Shown: positions 53,997 through 63,811, numbered from the stretch's first letter. The stretch is DNA of 64,000 nt from MPNP01 sp026710155 (GCA_965200885.1 OZ241737.1:2046001-2110000), one strand, 5' to 3'. Notes: generated by a model from the letters alone, not told the origin. A program made the numbers and translations.

Positions 53997-55112
53997 ATGA
54001 AAAATCTAACCAAGGCTGTACGCAAGGCATCATGCCTTGTTGTTCTGGCCACATTTACTGCAAGTGCCTCGATTACAACTTCACAGGCAGCTGATTTGGA
54101 CCTCGCGGGTGAAACCGTGGAATTTGTCATTCCATTTTCTGAAACAGGTGGATCAGCCAAATGGGCCAATTTTTATGCACCGCTTCTGAGTGAGGCACTT
54201 CCCGGACAACCTACCATTGTCGTCAAGTTCATGCCTGGAGCAGGGTCCACGAAAGGTGCCAACTGGTTTCAGGAGCAAACTTATGAAGATACCAATGGGA
54301 CATTGATATTCGGTTCTTCCGGATCAACGCAATTTCCCTACTTGCTGGGTGATCCCCGGGTGAAATACGAATACGCCGACTGGAATGTTGTGCTGGCTTC
54401 GGGTACAGGGGGTGTTGCCTATCTGCCTCCCGACCTGGCTGGCATGATGAATGGCATGGATGCTTCCGGTCTTGCCGGCACTGATTTCATATGGGGTAGT
54501 CAGGGTGCCACAAGGTTGGATCTTGTTCCCTTGCTTGCCTGGAAAATGCTTGGCATGTCGGTTGAACCCGTATTTGGAATAAAGGGCAGAGGAGATGGAC
54601 GCCTCATGTTTGAAAGAGGTGAGGCAAATATTGATTACCAAACATCATCGGCATACTTGAAGAGTGTCGTGCCTCTGGTTGAGAATGGTCAGGCCGTACC
54701 CATGATGACATGGGGTGCTCTGGATGACAATGGTAATGTCGTAAGAGACCCGACATTCCCGGATATCCCTTCATTCAAGGAAGTCTGTGAAACAACTCCC
54801 GGATGCGAAACAAGCGGTGAAGCATGGGATGCCTGGAAAGCCTTCTTCATTGCAGGATTTCCTGCCCAGAAAATGGTATTCCTTCCAAAGGGTGCAACCC
54901 AGGAAGCAATTGATACCTATACCAAGGCTTTTGATGCTGTAATTGCCCGCTCGGATTTCCCGGAAATCTCGGCAGCCAGATTGGGGGTTTATCCTCAAAT
55001 GACCGGTGCACTTGCCGCTGCAAGTCTTGAGCTGGGTACCCAGGTTGATCCAGTCGCCAAAGAGTTTGTCGTGAACTGGTTGGCAGAAGATTATGGTGTA
55101 ACCCTGGAATAA
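53997..55112 (+). CDS. tctC: Tripartite tricarboxylate transporter substrate-binding protein (TctC type)
   Basis: A 371-residue periplasmic binding protein. The N-terminus has a signal peptide with core CLVVLATFTASASITTSQAA and likely cleavage near SQAADLDL. The mature part opens with VEFVIPFSETGGSAKWANFY and contains KFMPGAGSTKGANWF, typical of the family's ligand site. I chose the ATG at 53997, preceded by GGAG. It is the first gene of a tctC-tctAB-prpF cluster. The likely cargo is a di- or tricarboxylate. Confidence 0.88.
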   Translation: MKNLTKAVRKASCLVVLATFTASASITTSQAADLDLAGETVEFVIPFSETGGSAKWANFYAPLLSEALPGQPTIVVKFMPGAGSTKGANWFQEQTYEDTNGTLIFGSSGSTQFPYLLGDPRVKYEYADWNVVLASGTGGVAYLPPDLAGMMNGMDASGLAGTDFIWGSQGATRLDLVPLLAWKMLGMSVEPVFGIKGRGDGRLMFERGEANIDYQTSSAYLKSVVPLVENGQAVPMMTWGALDDNGNVVRDPTFPDIPSFKEVCETTPGCETSGEAWDAWKAFFIAGFPAQKMVFLPKGATQEAIDTYTKAFDAVIARSDFPEISAARLGVYPQMTGALAAASLELGTQVDPVAKEFVVNWLAEDYGVTLE

Positions 55113-55155
55113 TCGATCATGAAATTCCTCCGGCGAATTCCGGGGGAATCATTCA

Positions 55156-57177
55156 TTGACCATGGACATACTTGCTACAGCTTTTGGAGCATTGGATGAA
55201 GCCATATTGCTGGTCCTCCATCCACAACAGATACTTTATCTGGTAATCGGAGTTGTTCTTGGTCTGTCCGTAGGGGTTTTTCCTGGCCTTGGCGGGATTG
55301 CTGGCCTATCCCTTGTTCTTCCTTTCATGTACGGCATGGAACCGGTCTCCGGTTTGGCCTTGATGGTGGGATTGATAGCGGTGGTGCCAACATCGGATAC
55401 ATTTGCAAGCGTCTTGATGGGCATACCTGGTTCGTCGGCAAGCCAGGCCACTGTATTGGACGGTTTTCCGATGGCCAAGAAGGGGGAGGCAGCAAGAGCC
55501 TTGTCAGCGGCTTTTGCATCTTCACTGTTTGGGGGGTTGCTGGGAGCCACGGTATTGACTTTCTTCATACTGATAGCCAGACCAATTGTCCTTGCGTTTG
55601 GTACTCCAGAAATGCTCATGATCACTCTTCTTGGGTTGTCAATGGTGGCCATACTTGCAGGCAGGGTGGCATTGAAGGGTTTGGCCGCTGCCTGTCTGGG
55701 ATTATTGGTGGGAACCATTGGTGAAGCAGGGGCTGGTGGATCGTTGCGTATGGCAACCTATGACATACCTTATCTTACTGATGGCATCAAGCTCGTTATT
55801 GTAGGATTGGGTATTTTTGCCATACCCGAAATCGTGTCCCTCCTCAGGCAGGACAGATCAATTTCCGAACGATCAAGTCTTGGTGCCGGATGGTTGACTG
55901 GTGTAAAGGATTGGTGGAAAAACATCTGGCTCAGTATCCGATGTTCAGTAATTGGTGTCATAGTCGGTGTCATTCCAGGCTTGGGGGGGTCGGTAGTGGA
56001 CTGGATTGCCTATGGGCACGCAGTTCAGACTACAAAGGACAAATCGAAATTCGGGACAGGGGAAATCCGGGGTGTTATCGGGCCGGAAAGTTCCAATAAT
56101 GCCAAGGAAGGGGGAGGGCTCGTTCCAACCCTAATTTTCGGTATACCCGGTTCAGGATCAATGGCAATTTTCATTGGAGGTTTGGCACTGCTCGGTTTCG
56201 ATGCAGGACCCCAACTCATTCAGAATGAACTGTCCCTGACTTATACCATCGTCTGGTCATTGGCCTTGGCCAATGTATTTGGTGCTGGGCTCTGTATAGC
56301 CCTTTCAGGTGGTATTGCCAAATTGACAACCATTAGGTTTGCATTGCTGGCCCCTTTTCTCTTCATGATGATATCCTTTGCCGCCTTTCAATCCCGACAA
56401 TCACTCGGTGATTTGATTGCCCTCTTTTCCATAGGAGTGTTGGGCATCTTCCTCAAGCGGTTTGACTGGTCCAGACCGGCATTCCTGATTGGATTTGTAC
56501 TCTCTTCCCAGGCAGAAAATTACTCCAATAATGCTCATCAGATAGCAAGTTTCAAGTTCCGACGGGGTCTTGAGCAAGGATTTGAATATATAGCTTCTCC
56601 CATCGTGTTGGTTCTCTTGGCCATTACCGTTATCTCGGTCATTATCGGGATTAGACAGGCAAAGGAGATTTTTTCTGAAGGAGATGTGAGTACCGGCAAG
56701 AAAAAGGCCCCCATGATCTTTTTACTGGCCTTGCTGGCCTATACCACCATTGCCTTGATCAATGCCTCGTTGATTGAATTGACATCTGACAAGATATTTC
56801 CTGTAACCATCGCTACGGTTGGTGTCATTGCCTTGGTTATCCTGCTGATCAAAATGATGATTTCACCCGAGGGTGATACACTTTTCGCCGATAGCGAAAC
56901 AGGCAAGGAGGGTCTGGAGGCGCCTTATGGACTCTGGGGTACCCTTGGTTGGTTGGGGTTGCTGCTCCTTTTGACCTCTCTACTCGGATTTATACTTGCC
57001 CTTGGAATGTTTCTACTTCTGTATTTCCGTATCAGGGTTGGATTGAATTGGTTGCAGGTCTGCTTTTTTACATCTTTGGGTTTGGTATTTATGTGTTTCT
57101 TTGCCTATATCCTAAACAGAGATTTTCCTCCCGGATTACTTCAGGAATTTTTTAGTTTACCTTGGCCACTGACATGA
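55156..57177 (+). CDS. tctA: Tripartite tricarboxylate transporter permease, TctA-TctB fusion
   Basis: A 673-residue membrane protein. Residues ~1-500 are the TctA permease: VVLGLSVGVFPGLGGIAGLS, then ASVLMGIPGSSASQATVLDG and a second copy, GVIPGLGGSVVDWIAYGHA and LIFGIPGSGSMAIFIGGLAL. Residues ~515-673 are four more spans of TctB type, which is usually a separate small subunit, so the two are fused. The TTG at 55156 has GGGGGA at 8 bp, while an ATG at 55162 is two codons later; either may start. Its stop overlaps the next ATG by 4 bp. Confidence 0.88.
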   Translation: MTMDILATAFGALDEAILLVLHPQQILYLVIGVVLGLSVGVFPGLGGIAGLSLVLPFMYGMEPVSGLALMVGLIAVVPTSDTFASVLMGIPGSSASQATVLDGFPMAKKGEAARALSAAFASSLFGGLLGATVLTFFILIARPIVLAFGTPEMLMITLLGLSMVAILAGRVALKGLAAACLGLLVGTIGEAGAGGSLRMATYDIPYLTDGIKLVIVGLGIFAIPEIVSLLRQDRSISERSSLGAGWLTGVKDWWKNIWLSIRCSVIGVIVGVIPGLGGSVVDWIAYGHAVQTTKDKSKFGTGEIRGVIGPESSNNAKEGGGLVPTLIFGIPGSGSMAIFIGGLALLGFDAGPQLIQNELSLTYTIVWSLALANVFGAGLCIALSGGIAKLTTIRFALLAPFLFMMISFAAFQSRQSLGDLIALFSIGVLGIFLKRFDWSRPAFLIGFVLSSQAENYSNNAHQIASFKFRRGLEQGFEYIASPIVLVLLAITVISVIIGIRQAKEIFSEGDVSTGKKKAPMIFLLALLAYTTIALINASLIELTSDKIFPVTIATVGVIALVILLIKMMISPEGDTLFADSETGKEGLEAPYGLWGTLGWLGLLLLLTSLLGFILALGMFLLLYFRIRVGLNWLQVCFFTSLGLVFMCFFAYILNRDFPPGLLQEFFSLPWPLT

Positions 57178-58262
57178 AACAAAACAGCATACCATTTATG
57201 TTCTTCCGAGGAGGAACTTCTCGAGGTCCCTATTTCAGGAGTGATGACTTGCCCCGGGACAAGGAAAGGCTCTCGGAAGTATTGATTGCCGTTATCGGAG
57301 CCGGAAACACAAGAAATATTGACGGCCTCGGTGGTGGAAGTTCGGTAACAACCAAAGTTGCCATATTAAGTAAATCCACTGAGCCGGATGCTGATGTCGA
57401 ATATCTGTTTGCCCAAGTTGGTGTTGACAGGAAACTGGTGGATTTTGGCCCGACCTGTGGTAACATTCTGGTGGGTGTTGGACCAGCTGCCCTGGAAATG
57501 GGATTGGTTCCAATAACCGGTGACAAAACGAAGGTCAGGATTAGGGCTACAAATACCAATGCGCTTGTGGAATCAGTTATTGAAACATCTGGAGGTGTTG
57601 TAAATTATGAAGGGAGTATTGCCATTGATGGTGTTCCTGGAACATCTTCACCGGTCGCTTTGAATTTCCTTAATATCGTTGGTTCCAAAACCGGTAAAAT
57701 GTTTCCTACGGGGAACAAGGTTGATATCATTCAGGGAGTTCCAATAACCTGTATTGATGTAGCCATGCCGATGATGATTGCCCGGGCTGATTATTTTGGC
57801 ATATCGGGTTATGAATCAGCCAAGGAACTGGACGAGAACAAGGAATTATTTTCCAGAATGGAGACAATAAGGATTGAAGCGGGCCGAATGATGGGAATGG
57901 GAGATGTTCGGACACAGGTAACGCCCAAGATCGGATTGGTTTCAAAAGCCAGAAACAATGGTCATTTTTCATCAAGATATTTCATGCCATGGAATGCTCA
58001 TCCTTCCATGGCCATTACCGGTTCACAATGTCTGGCAGCGTGTTATCTGGCCCCGGGAACAGTTTCCGATGACCTGAGAAAAAGTTCGGAGGTTTCCCCA
58101 CTTGAGATGGTAATTGAACATCCTCTTGGAGAAATGAAAATCATGGTGACTTATGAGTACAAGGATGGAGAACTGGATTTCCACTCGGCTGGGGTGGTGA
58201 GAACCGCACGATTGATTGCTGAGGGAAATGTATTTATTCCCCGAACAATTTCTGTAAATTGA
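57174..58262 (+). CDS. PrpF family isomerase (4-oxalomesaconate tautomerase/aconitate isomerase-like)
   Basis: A 362-residue protein of the PrpF family, two-domain diaminopimelate-epimerase-like fold. FMFFRGGTSRGPYFRSDDLP at the N-terminus, NIDGLGGGSSVTTKVAILS, and VDFGPTCGNILVGVGPAALE with the active-site Cys are characteristic. GVPITCIDVAMPMM is near the middle. Family members isomerise unsaturated tricarboxylates such as aconitate or oxalomesaconate. Its ATG overlaps the permease stop (ATGA), so the transporter and the isomerase probably handle the same tricarboxylate (inference). Confidence 0.82.
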   Translation: MKQNSIPFMFFRGGTSRGPYFRSDDLPRDKERLSEVLIAVIGAGNTRNIDGLGGGSSVTTKVAILSKSTEPDADVEYLFAQVGVDRKLVDFGPTCGNILVGVGPAALEMGLVPITGDKTKVRIRATNTNALVESVIETSGGVVNYEGSIAIDGVPGTSSPVALNFLNIVGSKTGKMFPTGNKVDIIQGVPITCIDVAMPMMIARADYFGISGYESAKELDENKELFSRMETIRIEAGRMMGMGDVRTQVTPKIGLVSKARNNGHFSSRYFMPWNAHPSMAITGSQCLAACYLAPGTVSDDLRKSSEVSPLEMVIEHPLGEMKIMVTYEYKDGELDFHSAGVVRTARLIAEGNVFIPRTISVN

Positions 58263-58300
58263 ATAGCAGTTCAATTTAATCATTTATATTAAGTGAGAGC

Positions 58301-59332
58301 ATGATTTACTCCAATCTGGCTGATTCAATCGGGAATACTCCCCTGATAAGGTTGAATCAAGTATCCGAGGAAACCGGGTGCACGATTTTGGGAAAGGCCG
58401 AGTTTCTGAATCCTGGTCAATCAGTCAAGGACAGGGCTGCCTTGGCCATAATTCGCGATGCTGAACAAAGTGGATTGTTGAAAAAGGGCGGTACCATAGT
58501 CGAGGGCACTGCCGGAAACACCGGCATTGGACTTTCCCTGGTTGGTGCTTCACTGGGATACAAGTGTGTCATTGTCATTCCTGAAACACAAACCCAGGAA
58601 AAAAAGGATATGTTGACCCTTGCCGGTGCCGAGCTCGTGGAAGTTCCGGCTGTTCCTTACCGAGATCCAAACAATTATGTTAAATATTCCCAAAGGCTTG
58701 CAATTGAACTGGACAGGACGGAGGAGAATGGTGCCATCTGGGCCAATCAGTTTGATAATGTTGCCAACAAGAAAGGGCATTATTTGACCACTGCCCCGGA
58801 AATCTGGAATCAAACCGAGGGTAAAATCGATGGATTTGTCTGCGCTGTCGGAACAGGTGGAACCTTGGCAGGGGTTGCTGATGGGCTGAGAGAACAAAAT
58901 CCCGATGTAAAGATAGGTTTGGCCGACCCAATGGGAGCAGCCTTGTATCATTATTATGCGCATGGCGAGCTCAAGGCTGAAGGATCTTCAATTACCGAAG
59001 GTATCGGGCAAGGGAGAATAACCGCAAATCTGGAGGGACTCAATATAGATTACCCCTATCAGATCAGAGATGATGAAGCCCTCAGGATAGTATTTGACCT
59101 ATTGGCCAATGAGGGGCTTTGTCTTGGTGGCAGTTCGGGTATAAATATCGCAGGGGCTGTAAGAATGGCACGTGACATGGGACCTGGTCATACTATTGTT
59201 ACGATTTTATGTGATTATGGATCAAGATATCAATCTAAATTGTTCAACAGGGATTTTTTGCTTTCCAAGGATTTGCCGATACCGAAGTGGATGACGGGTC
59301 TGGCAAAAAAGATACCGTCTGTCTACGAGTAG
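58301..59332 (+). CDS. cysK: Cysteine synthase A family protein
   Basis: PLP enzyme of 343 residues making cysteine from O-acetylserine and sulfide. IGNTPLIRLNQVSEETGC begins the fold; the PLP Lys is in NPGQSVKDRAALAI; the substrate loop is EGTAGNTGIGLS; the phosphate-binding loop is AVGTGGTLAGVADG. PYRDPNNYVKYSQRLAIEL is a segment typical of alphaproteobacterial forms. A C-terminal extension after the PLP core is present. It follows prpF by 38 bp and precedes the channel gene by 1 bp. Confidence 0.88.
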   Translation: MIYSNLADSIGNTPLIRLNQVSEETGCTILGKAEFLNPGQSVKDRAALAIIRDAEQSGLLKKGGTIVEGTAGNTGIGLSLVGASLGYKCVIVIPETQTQEKKDMLTLAGAELVEVPAVPYRDPNNYVKYSQRLAIELDRTEENGAIWANQFDNVANKKGHYLTTAPEIWNQTEGKIDGFVCAVGTGGTLAGVADGLREQNPDVKIGLADPMGAALYHYYAHGELKAEGSSITEGIGQGRITANLEGLNIDYPYQIRDDEALRIVFDLLANEGLCLGGSSGINIAGAVRMARDMGPGHTIVTILCDYGSRYQSKLFNRDFLLSKDLPIPKWMTGLAKKIPSVYE

Positions 59333-59333
59333 A

Positions 59334-61679
59334 ATGATGGAGATCAACTTGCTTAGATTGAGGTTTCATGCACTAACTTGTTTGATGGCAATTCTATGGG
59401 CAAGTTGGGCCCAGTTCCTTTCTGCCCAGGAGGATATCTCTTTTGACATCGAAACCTGGCTCAAGTTTTCATCAAGGGCAGAACAGGTTGTAACCAACCA
59501 GGTAGCTTCCGATGAGGCATTCCTGAACCTGCAATCACAACTGGTTGCCTGGGAAAACACTGCCCAATCGAAATTACAGCCTACACAGGCAGAAATTGCA
59601 CGTGCCACAAGCAGAATTGAAGCTCTTGCCGGGTTAAATCAGGCAGAAGAGGAGCAATCGAGACTGAACCGTTTGTTGAATGAGTTGAATGGCACCCTTT
59701 CCGATGCCGAAATGCGCCTGGGCTTGATAACAGATGTTCAGCAGGTGACAAATGCTTTGATCGACGAGATCAACAACATTCTTGCAACAAGAAGCAGAGA
59801 TAGATTATATTCGATAGGTCCTTCTCCCCTCAACCCTGTTCATTGGCAAGAAACCCTTTTATTTTTTGGAAGTTTTTTCAATGATATGTTTGTAAGCCTG
59901 TCTCAATCCCTGGAGAGCCAGGCTCAGCGAACTCAAGCGTGGCAAAATATTGGAGTTACCCTGTTGTTTCTTGCTTCAAGTATTTTCATCATGTTTTTTG
60001 GCAGGCAAGTGGTAAATAAAGCAATCTTTCCACTGTTGGATCATAATACCCCTCGAACGAAGCCTTTACTTGAAAGCTTCATATCAGTATTCAATACGTT
60101 GATATTACCCCTGTTGAGTCTTTACCTGTTTTATTGGGCAATAATTTCAACGGGCTTCATATATTCCCTGAGCCTCATACTGATTGATGCCCTGCTTTCA
60201 CTTGGTGTCGTTGTTCTGGGTGTAAACTGGTTGGCCAGGGAGGTATATAATTTAATTATATCCAAATCTGCTGAACAGAAACCACAAGCATGGCAAAGAC
60301 AAATATTCAACATGTCCCTCGTTATTGGATGGATATTGGGATTGGATGTTTTTTTCAATGAATTTGTGAACTATCAGGGGAGCTTGCCTCAAGTAGATGT
60401 CATATTGAGTTACATTGTCATTTTGCTTGGTGGTATATTTTTGTTTCGAGTTGCAAGGATACTTTCAACAAACATGCCCGAACTTCCCAATAAGGATGAC
60501 AAAAGATCACCACTAGGAATACTGATTTCCCTGTTGGCAAGGGTATCAATAATTGTATCTGTCATTGCCATCGGCTTTGGCACCGCAGGATTCACTGTTG
60601 GCGCAAATACCATATTGATGGCAACTCTGGCTACCTTGCTGGTTGTTGCCGGCTATTGGTTTGCCATGAATGTATTCATCAAGTTCTACTTCACAATGTG
60701 TCAAATTACGGAAAGCGAGCTTCTACAAAGCTGGAGTGGGCCATTCACAATTGTAATAGGTTTGATAAACACCATGGCCTTTGCAATTTTGCTATTATAT
60801 TCATGGGGCTATAGTTATGCAGAAATTGGCTTCTTTTGGAATAGTGCCATTCAGGGAGTTGAAGTAGGTGGGCAACTGATTTCACTTGAAGTGGTTTGGG
60901 TCTTTCTACTGGTTATAGTGATTGGCTACCTGTTAACCAGAATCGGCAGAGTTATTCTGAGCCAGTACGTTTTTCCATACACAAAAATGGATCAGGGACT
61001 CAAGTCATCCACCCTTAAAATTGTCAGTTATCTTGGTTTGGGAATTACTTTGGTAATTGCCGTTTCCCTTGCTGGAATAGATTTGACCAATCTTGCCATT
61101 GTCATTGGTGCCTTATCAGTTGGTATAGGTTTTGGATTGCAAGAAGTGGTCTCCAATTTCATATCAGGTCTAATCCTACTGTTTGAGAGACCTGTCAAGG
61201 AGGGAGACTGGGTCGAGGTTGGTTCAACATCTGGAACAGTACGCAAGATTGCGGTTCGGTCAACGACGATTGAAACCTTTGACAGGGCTGAAGTCGTTGT
61301 ACCCAACAAGGACCTGATGGCCCAGGCCGTCAAGAACTGGACACTGGGCACAAGGATTGGTCGCATCATTGTTCCCGTGGGTGTGGCCTATGGCTCGGAT
61401 GTAGGGCGGGTTCAGGAAATACTCATGCAGATTGCGAAGGAACACCCAGCTGTGGCAGATGATCCAGCCCCTGGTGTTGCCTTCATGCAGTTCGGTGCGG
61501 ATGCTCTGGAATTTGAAATCCGGGCAATTCTCACGGATGTCAATTTCATGATTAGTGCCAGATCTGAAATCAACTTCAACATCTCCAAGAGGTTTGAACA
61601 AGAAGGTATAGAAATACCTTTCTCCCAAAGGGATATTTGGTTAAGAAACGATTACATAAATATAAGGAAAACATCTTAA
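59334..61679 (+). CDS. Mechanosensitive ion channel (MscS superfamily, large periplasmic domain)
   Basis: A 781-residue inner-membrane channel. A signal sequence (ALTCLMAILWASWAQFLSA) is followed by a periplasmic coiled-coil region (residues ~25-150), then about ten membrane spans. The MscS core is near residues 570-700: VIGALSVGIGFGLQEVVSNF is the pore helix with conserved Gly/Ala packing, and LLFERPVKEGDWVEVGSTSG and PNKDLMAQAVKNWT are the following beta domain. This layout matches the DUF3772/MscK-like class. It likely protects against osmotic downshock. It starts directly after cysK. Confidence 0.9.
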   Translation: MMEINLLRLRFHALTCLMAILWASWAQFLSAQEDISFDIETWLKFSSRAEQVVTNQVASDEAFLNLQSQLVAWENTAQSKLQPTQAEIARATSRIEALAGLNQAEEEQSRLNRLLNELNGTLSDAEMRLGLITDVQQVTNALIDEINNILATRSRDRLYSIGPSPLNPVHWQETLLFFGSFFNDMFVSLSQSLESQAQRTQAWQNIGVTLLFLASSIFIMFFGRQVVNKAIFPLLDHNTPRTKPLLESFISVFNTLILPLLSLYLFYWAIISTGFIYSLSLILIDALLSLGVVVLGVNWLAREVYNLIISKSAEQKPQAWQRQIFNMSLVIGWILGLDVFFNEFVNYQGSLPQVDVILSYIVILLGGIFLFRVARILSTNMPELPNKDDKRSPLGILISLLARVSIIVSVIAIGFGTAGFTVGANTILMATLATLLVVAGYWFAMNVFIKFYFTMCQITESELLQSWSGPFTIVIGLINTMAFAILLLYSWGYSYAEIGFFWNSAIQGVEVGGQLISLEVVWVFLLVIVIGYLLTRIGRVILSQYVFPYTKMDQGLKSSTLKIVSYLGLGITLVIAVSLAGIDLTNLAIVIGALSVGIGFGLQEVVSNFISGLILLFERPVKEGDWVEVGSTSGTVRKIAVRSTTIETFDRAEVVVPNKDLMAQAVKNWTLGTRIGRIIVPVGVAYGSDVGRVQEILMQIAKEHPAVADDPAPGVAFMQFGADALEFEIRAILTDVNFMISARSEINFNISKRFEQEGIEIPFSQRDIWLRNDYINIRKTS

Positions 61680-62307
61680 AGCCTTTTCCTATAGACCCTT
61701 GATGCTGAATCGTAAGAGTATCAAACACTATCCAGTATTTCATTTTTTGCCAGAATTATGACGATTATATACCTGTTTCCCCACCCCTGATTGCAGCCCC
61801 TTTTCCGGTTGACTCACGGTTGTTTGCCCAGGATTGAAAGCCCATGCGATTCCTGATGGTGGATCGGCTTGAAAGTTCCCCGTCCACCTTCCGGTAGGAT
61901 GAAAGCCATCGGCGCGGCAGGTCGGGGGTGAATCCCGCGGAAAGTCTCGTTTACGGCTTTACCCTTCCAGGCCGGCCGGGTTACAGCCATCACTGCACCG
62001 TGAATGCGCATCCGGCCCTGCCGAGTCCGTCTGCACATCGGAAACCGGTGGTCCGAAGACCGCCCCGTGTGCGCCTGATGTTGTCCGTCACCGGCAGCCC
62101 AGGGAATCGCGCAAGGCCTGGTTCTGGGTTTCATCGGCGAACAATCCCAAAACCCTTGGGCTGTTGTTTCCTCGACCACACCAGCAGTTCCTGACATCCT
62201 GCGGGAGTGAGGGGGCTGATCGAGAAGCAGCCGTTCGTCCGGCCAGCCACTGGCAGTGCCAATTATAGATATCGCTCCCAGGTGTAAAGAGGCCGGTTGC
62301 AAAACCC
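61680..62307. other. 628 bp region, mostly GC-rich and unassigned
   Basis: The first ~115 bp are AT-rich spacer. From about 61795 to 62300 the composition turns sharply GC-rich, like the IS and glpD remnants elsewhere in the window. Frames on the minus strand give short coding-like pieces that break repeatedly, for example CWCGRGNNSPRVLGLFADE. I cannot place them in a family. It looks like a decayed foreign gene or IS fragment. No tRNA or riboswitch was found. Confidence 0.5.
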
Positions 62308-62544
62308 ATGGGGAAACAAGTTTGTAATCCCCAAAATCACTATATTTACCACATATTCAAATTTGGAACTAATGGCCATTTGATTGTTCATGCCAAATTA
62401 AGAAAAGAGATAGGTTTTTCAGATGGAATAAACGTAGTCATTGAGACTGTTGGAGGGGAACTTCGGGTAAGAAAAATGGAAGATGTTATACACAACGCTC
62501 CGGAATATCTAAAAAAGTATTTTAGAAAAACATCACTTTCGTAA
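62308..62544 (+). CDS. vapB: AbrB/MazE-family antitoxin-like DNA-binding protein (VapB)
   Basis: A 78-residue protein. GTNGHLIVHAKLRKEIGF followed by VVIETVGGELRVRKME has the pattern of an AbrB/SpoVT swapped-hairpin domain. The C-terminal DVIHNAPEYLKKYF would contact the toxin. The first ~19 residues differ from the family start and may not be native. A PIN-domain toxin follows 77 bp later, so the pair is a type II toxin-antitoxin module. Confidence 0.72.
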   Translation: MGKQVCNPQNHYIYHIFKFGTNGHLIVHAKLRKEIGFSDGINVVIETVGGELRVRKMEDVIHNAPEYLKKYFRKTSLS

Positions 62545-62621
62545 GAATTGATTTTTGAAAGACGGGAAGAAGCAAAAAAGGAGTGAAATTAATTTGATTG
62601 CCTAGACAGGAAGGTAAATAA

Positions 62622-62998
62622 TTGCTTCTTGATGCCTCAGCACTTCCTGCCGTAATAAAAAAGAACCAGGATACCAGTTGGTGTCAGAAGTTATGGAAGA
62701 AGGTTCAATCAGTGCATATAATTTAAGTGAAGTAGTTGCTAATCTCATAAAATGGGGAGTGCCAATGCATGAAGCTTCGTATACACTTAAATCCTTTGAA
62801 CTGGAAGTTTTGCCAGTTGATGAAAATATTGCCTCGCTCTCTGGATCATTGATTTCGGTTACAAACAACTTTGGATTAGTGTTGGGTGATCGTATGTGTC
62901 CTGCAACAGGAATTTTCCATTCTAAAATGATTATTACTGCCAATAAAGTTTGGAGGGAGATCAACTATGGAGGCCTTGATGTTATTATCTTTGGGTAA
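62622..62998 (+). CDS. vapC: VapC-like PIN toxin, joined by a -1 frameshift at A_AAA_AAG
   Basis: PIN-domain ribonuclease toxin read in two frames. A TTG at 62622, with AGGAAGG 7 bp upstream, starts LLDASALPAVIKK, which has the first catalytic Asp. Unshifted, that frame ends at 62724. One base back, from 62663, EPGYQLVSEVMEEG continues through AYNLSEVVANLIKWGVP (Glu) and LGLVLGDRMCPATG-like NFGLVLGDRMCPATG (Asp) to 62998. The junction sits on the heptamer A_AAA_AAG (62657-62663), and a 6 bp hairpin, GATACC-AGTT-GGTGTC, starts 6 nt later. Either programmed -1 frameshifting or an indel in the six-A run would explain it. Confidence 0.68.
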
Positions 62999-63085
62999 TC
63001 AGGTTTCCTACCTTGTCTGCCCTATCTTTTCTAAACCAATAACTTGGGAAACTAAAACATTAGTCGCAAGATTAAATAAAGACAA

Positions 63086-63811
63086 ATGAGTATCAACATG
63101 AAACAAGTTTACCTGATGGATCCGTATTTGAGAGAAATGGAATCCCCTGTCGCTGGATATGGACCAAATGGGGGAATTCTTCTTGAGAAAACCATATTTT
63201 ATCCGACAAGCGGAGGTCAACCCAACGATTTGGGAACCTTGTCATGGAAGGGTCGGAATGCTTTGGTAACTGATGTAAGAAAATATCGCCTTGAAGAGAT
63301 TGAAATTATTCTGGATAAAAACTCGCCACTACCCGTAAAAGGAAATGTGGTTCATCAGGAAATTGACTGGGACAGAAGATTCAGGCATATGAAAATTCAT
63401 ACCTCCTTGCACCTCCTTTCTGTTGTGATTCCACTACCGGTTACTGGTGGTTCAATTTCAACCCTGAAGGGGCGGCTCGATTTTGATATGCCGGATCCTC
63501 TTGAAAACAAGGAAATGATCGAGGAACAATTGAATAACCTGATCAATCAGGCCTTGCCTGTTTCCTATGAGTGGATTAGTTCGGAGGAGTTGGCTCAAAA
63601 ACCTGAAATGGTTAAAACCATGTCGGTCAAACCACCAATGGAAGCGGGCCAGGTACGGTTGGTCAGAATCGGATCACTACCGGAATCCGTGGATTTGCAA
63701 CCTTGTGGTGGCACCCATGTGAAATCAACAGATGAAATTGGCAAGATCAAATTGGGCAAGATTGAGAAAAAGGGACGAAACAATCGTCGGGTAAATTTAT
63801 TTGTTGATTAA
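63086..63811 (+). CDS. alaX: Alanyl-tRNA editing protein AlaX
   Basis: Free-standing editing domain of 241 residues that deacylates mischarged tRNA-Ala. ILLEKTIFYPTSGGQPNDLG is the conserved N-terminal beta-barrel motif (PTSGGQ). The zinc ligands are in HMKIHTSLHLLS (H-x3-H) and LQPCGGTHVKST (C-x3-H). It lacks the synthetase core of AlaRS, so it acts in trans. Intact. Confidence 0.93.
   Translation: MSINMKQVYLMDPYLREMESPVAGYGPNGGILLEKTIFYPTSGGQPNDLGTLSWKGRNALVTDVRKYRLEEIEIILDKNSPLPVKGNVVHQEIDWDRRFRHMKIHTSLHLLSVVIPLPVTGGSISTLKGRLDFDMPDPLENKEMIEEQLNNLINQALPVSYEWISSEELAQKPEMVKTMSVKPPMEAGQVRLVRIGSLPESVDLQPCGGTHVKSTDEIGKIKLGKIEKKGRNNRRVNLFVD

Noticed and set aside
61900..61960. Cobalamin-riboswitch-like GGTGAATCCC text
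   Set aside because: The surrounding conserved blocks are missing and no B12-related gene follows.
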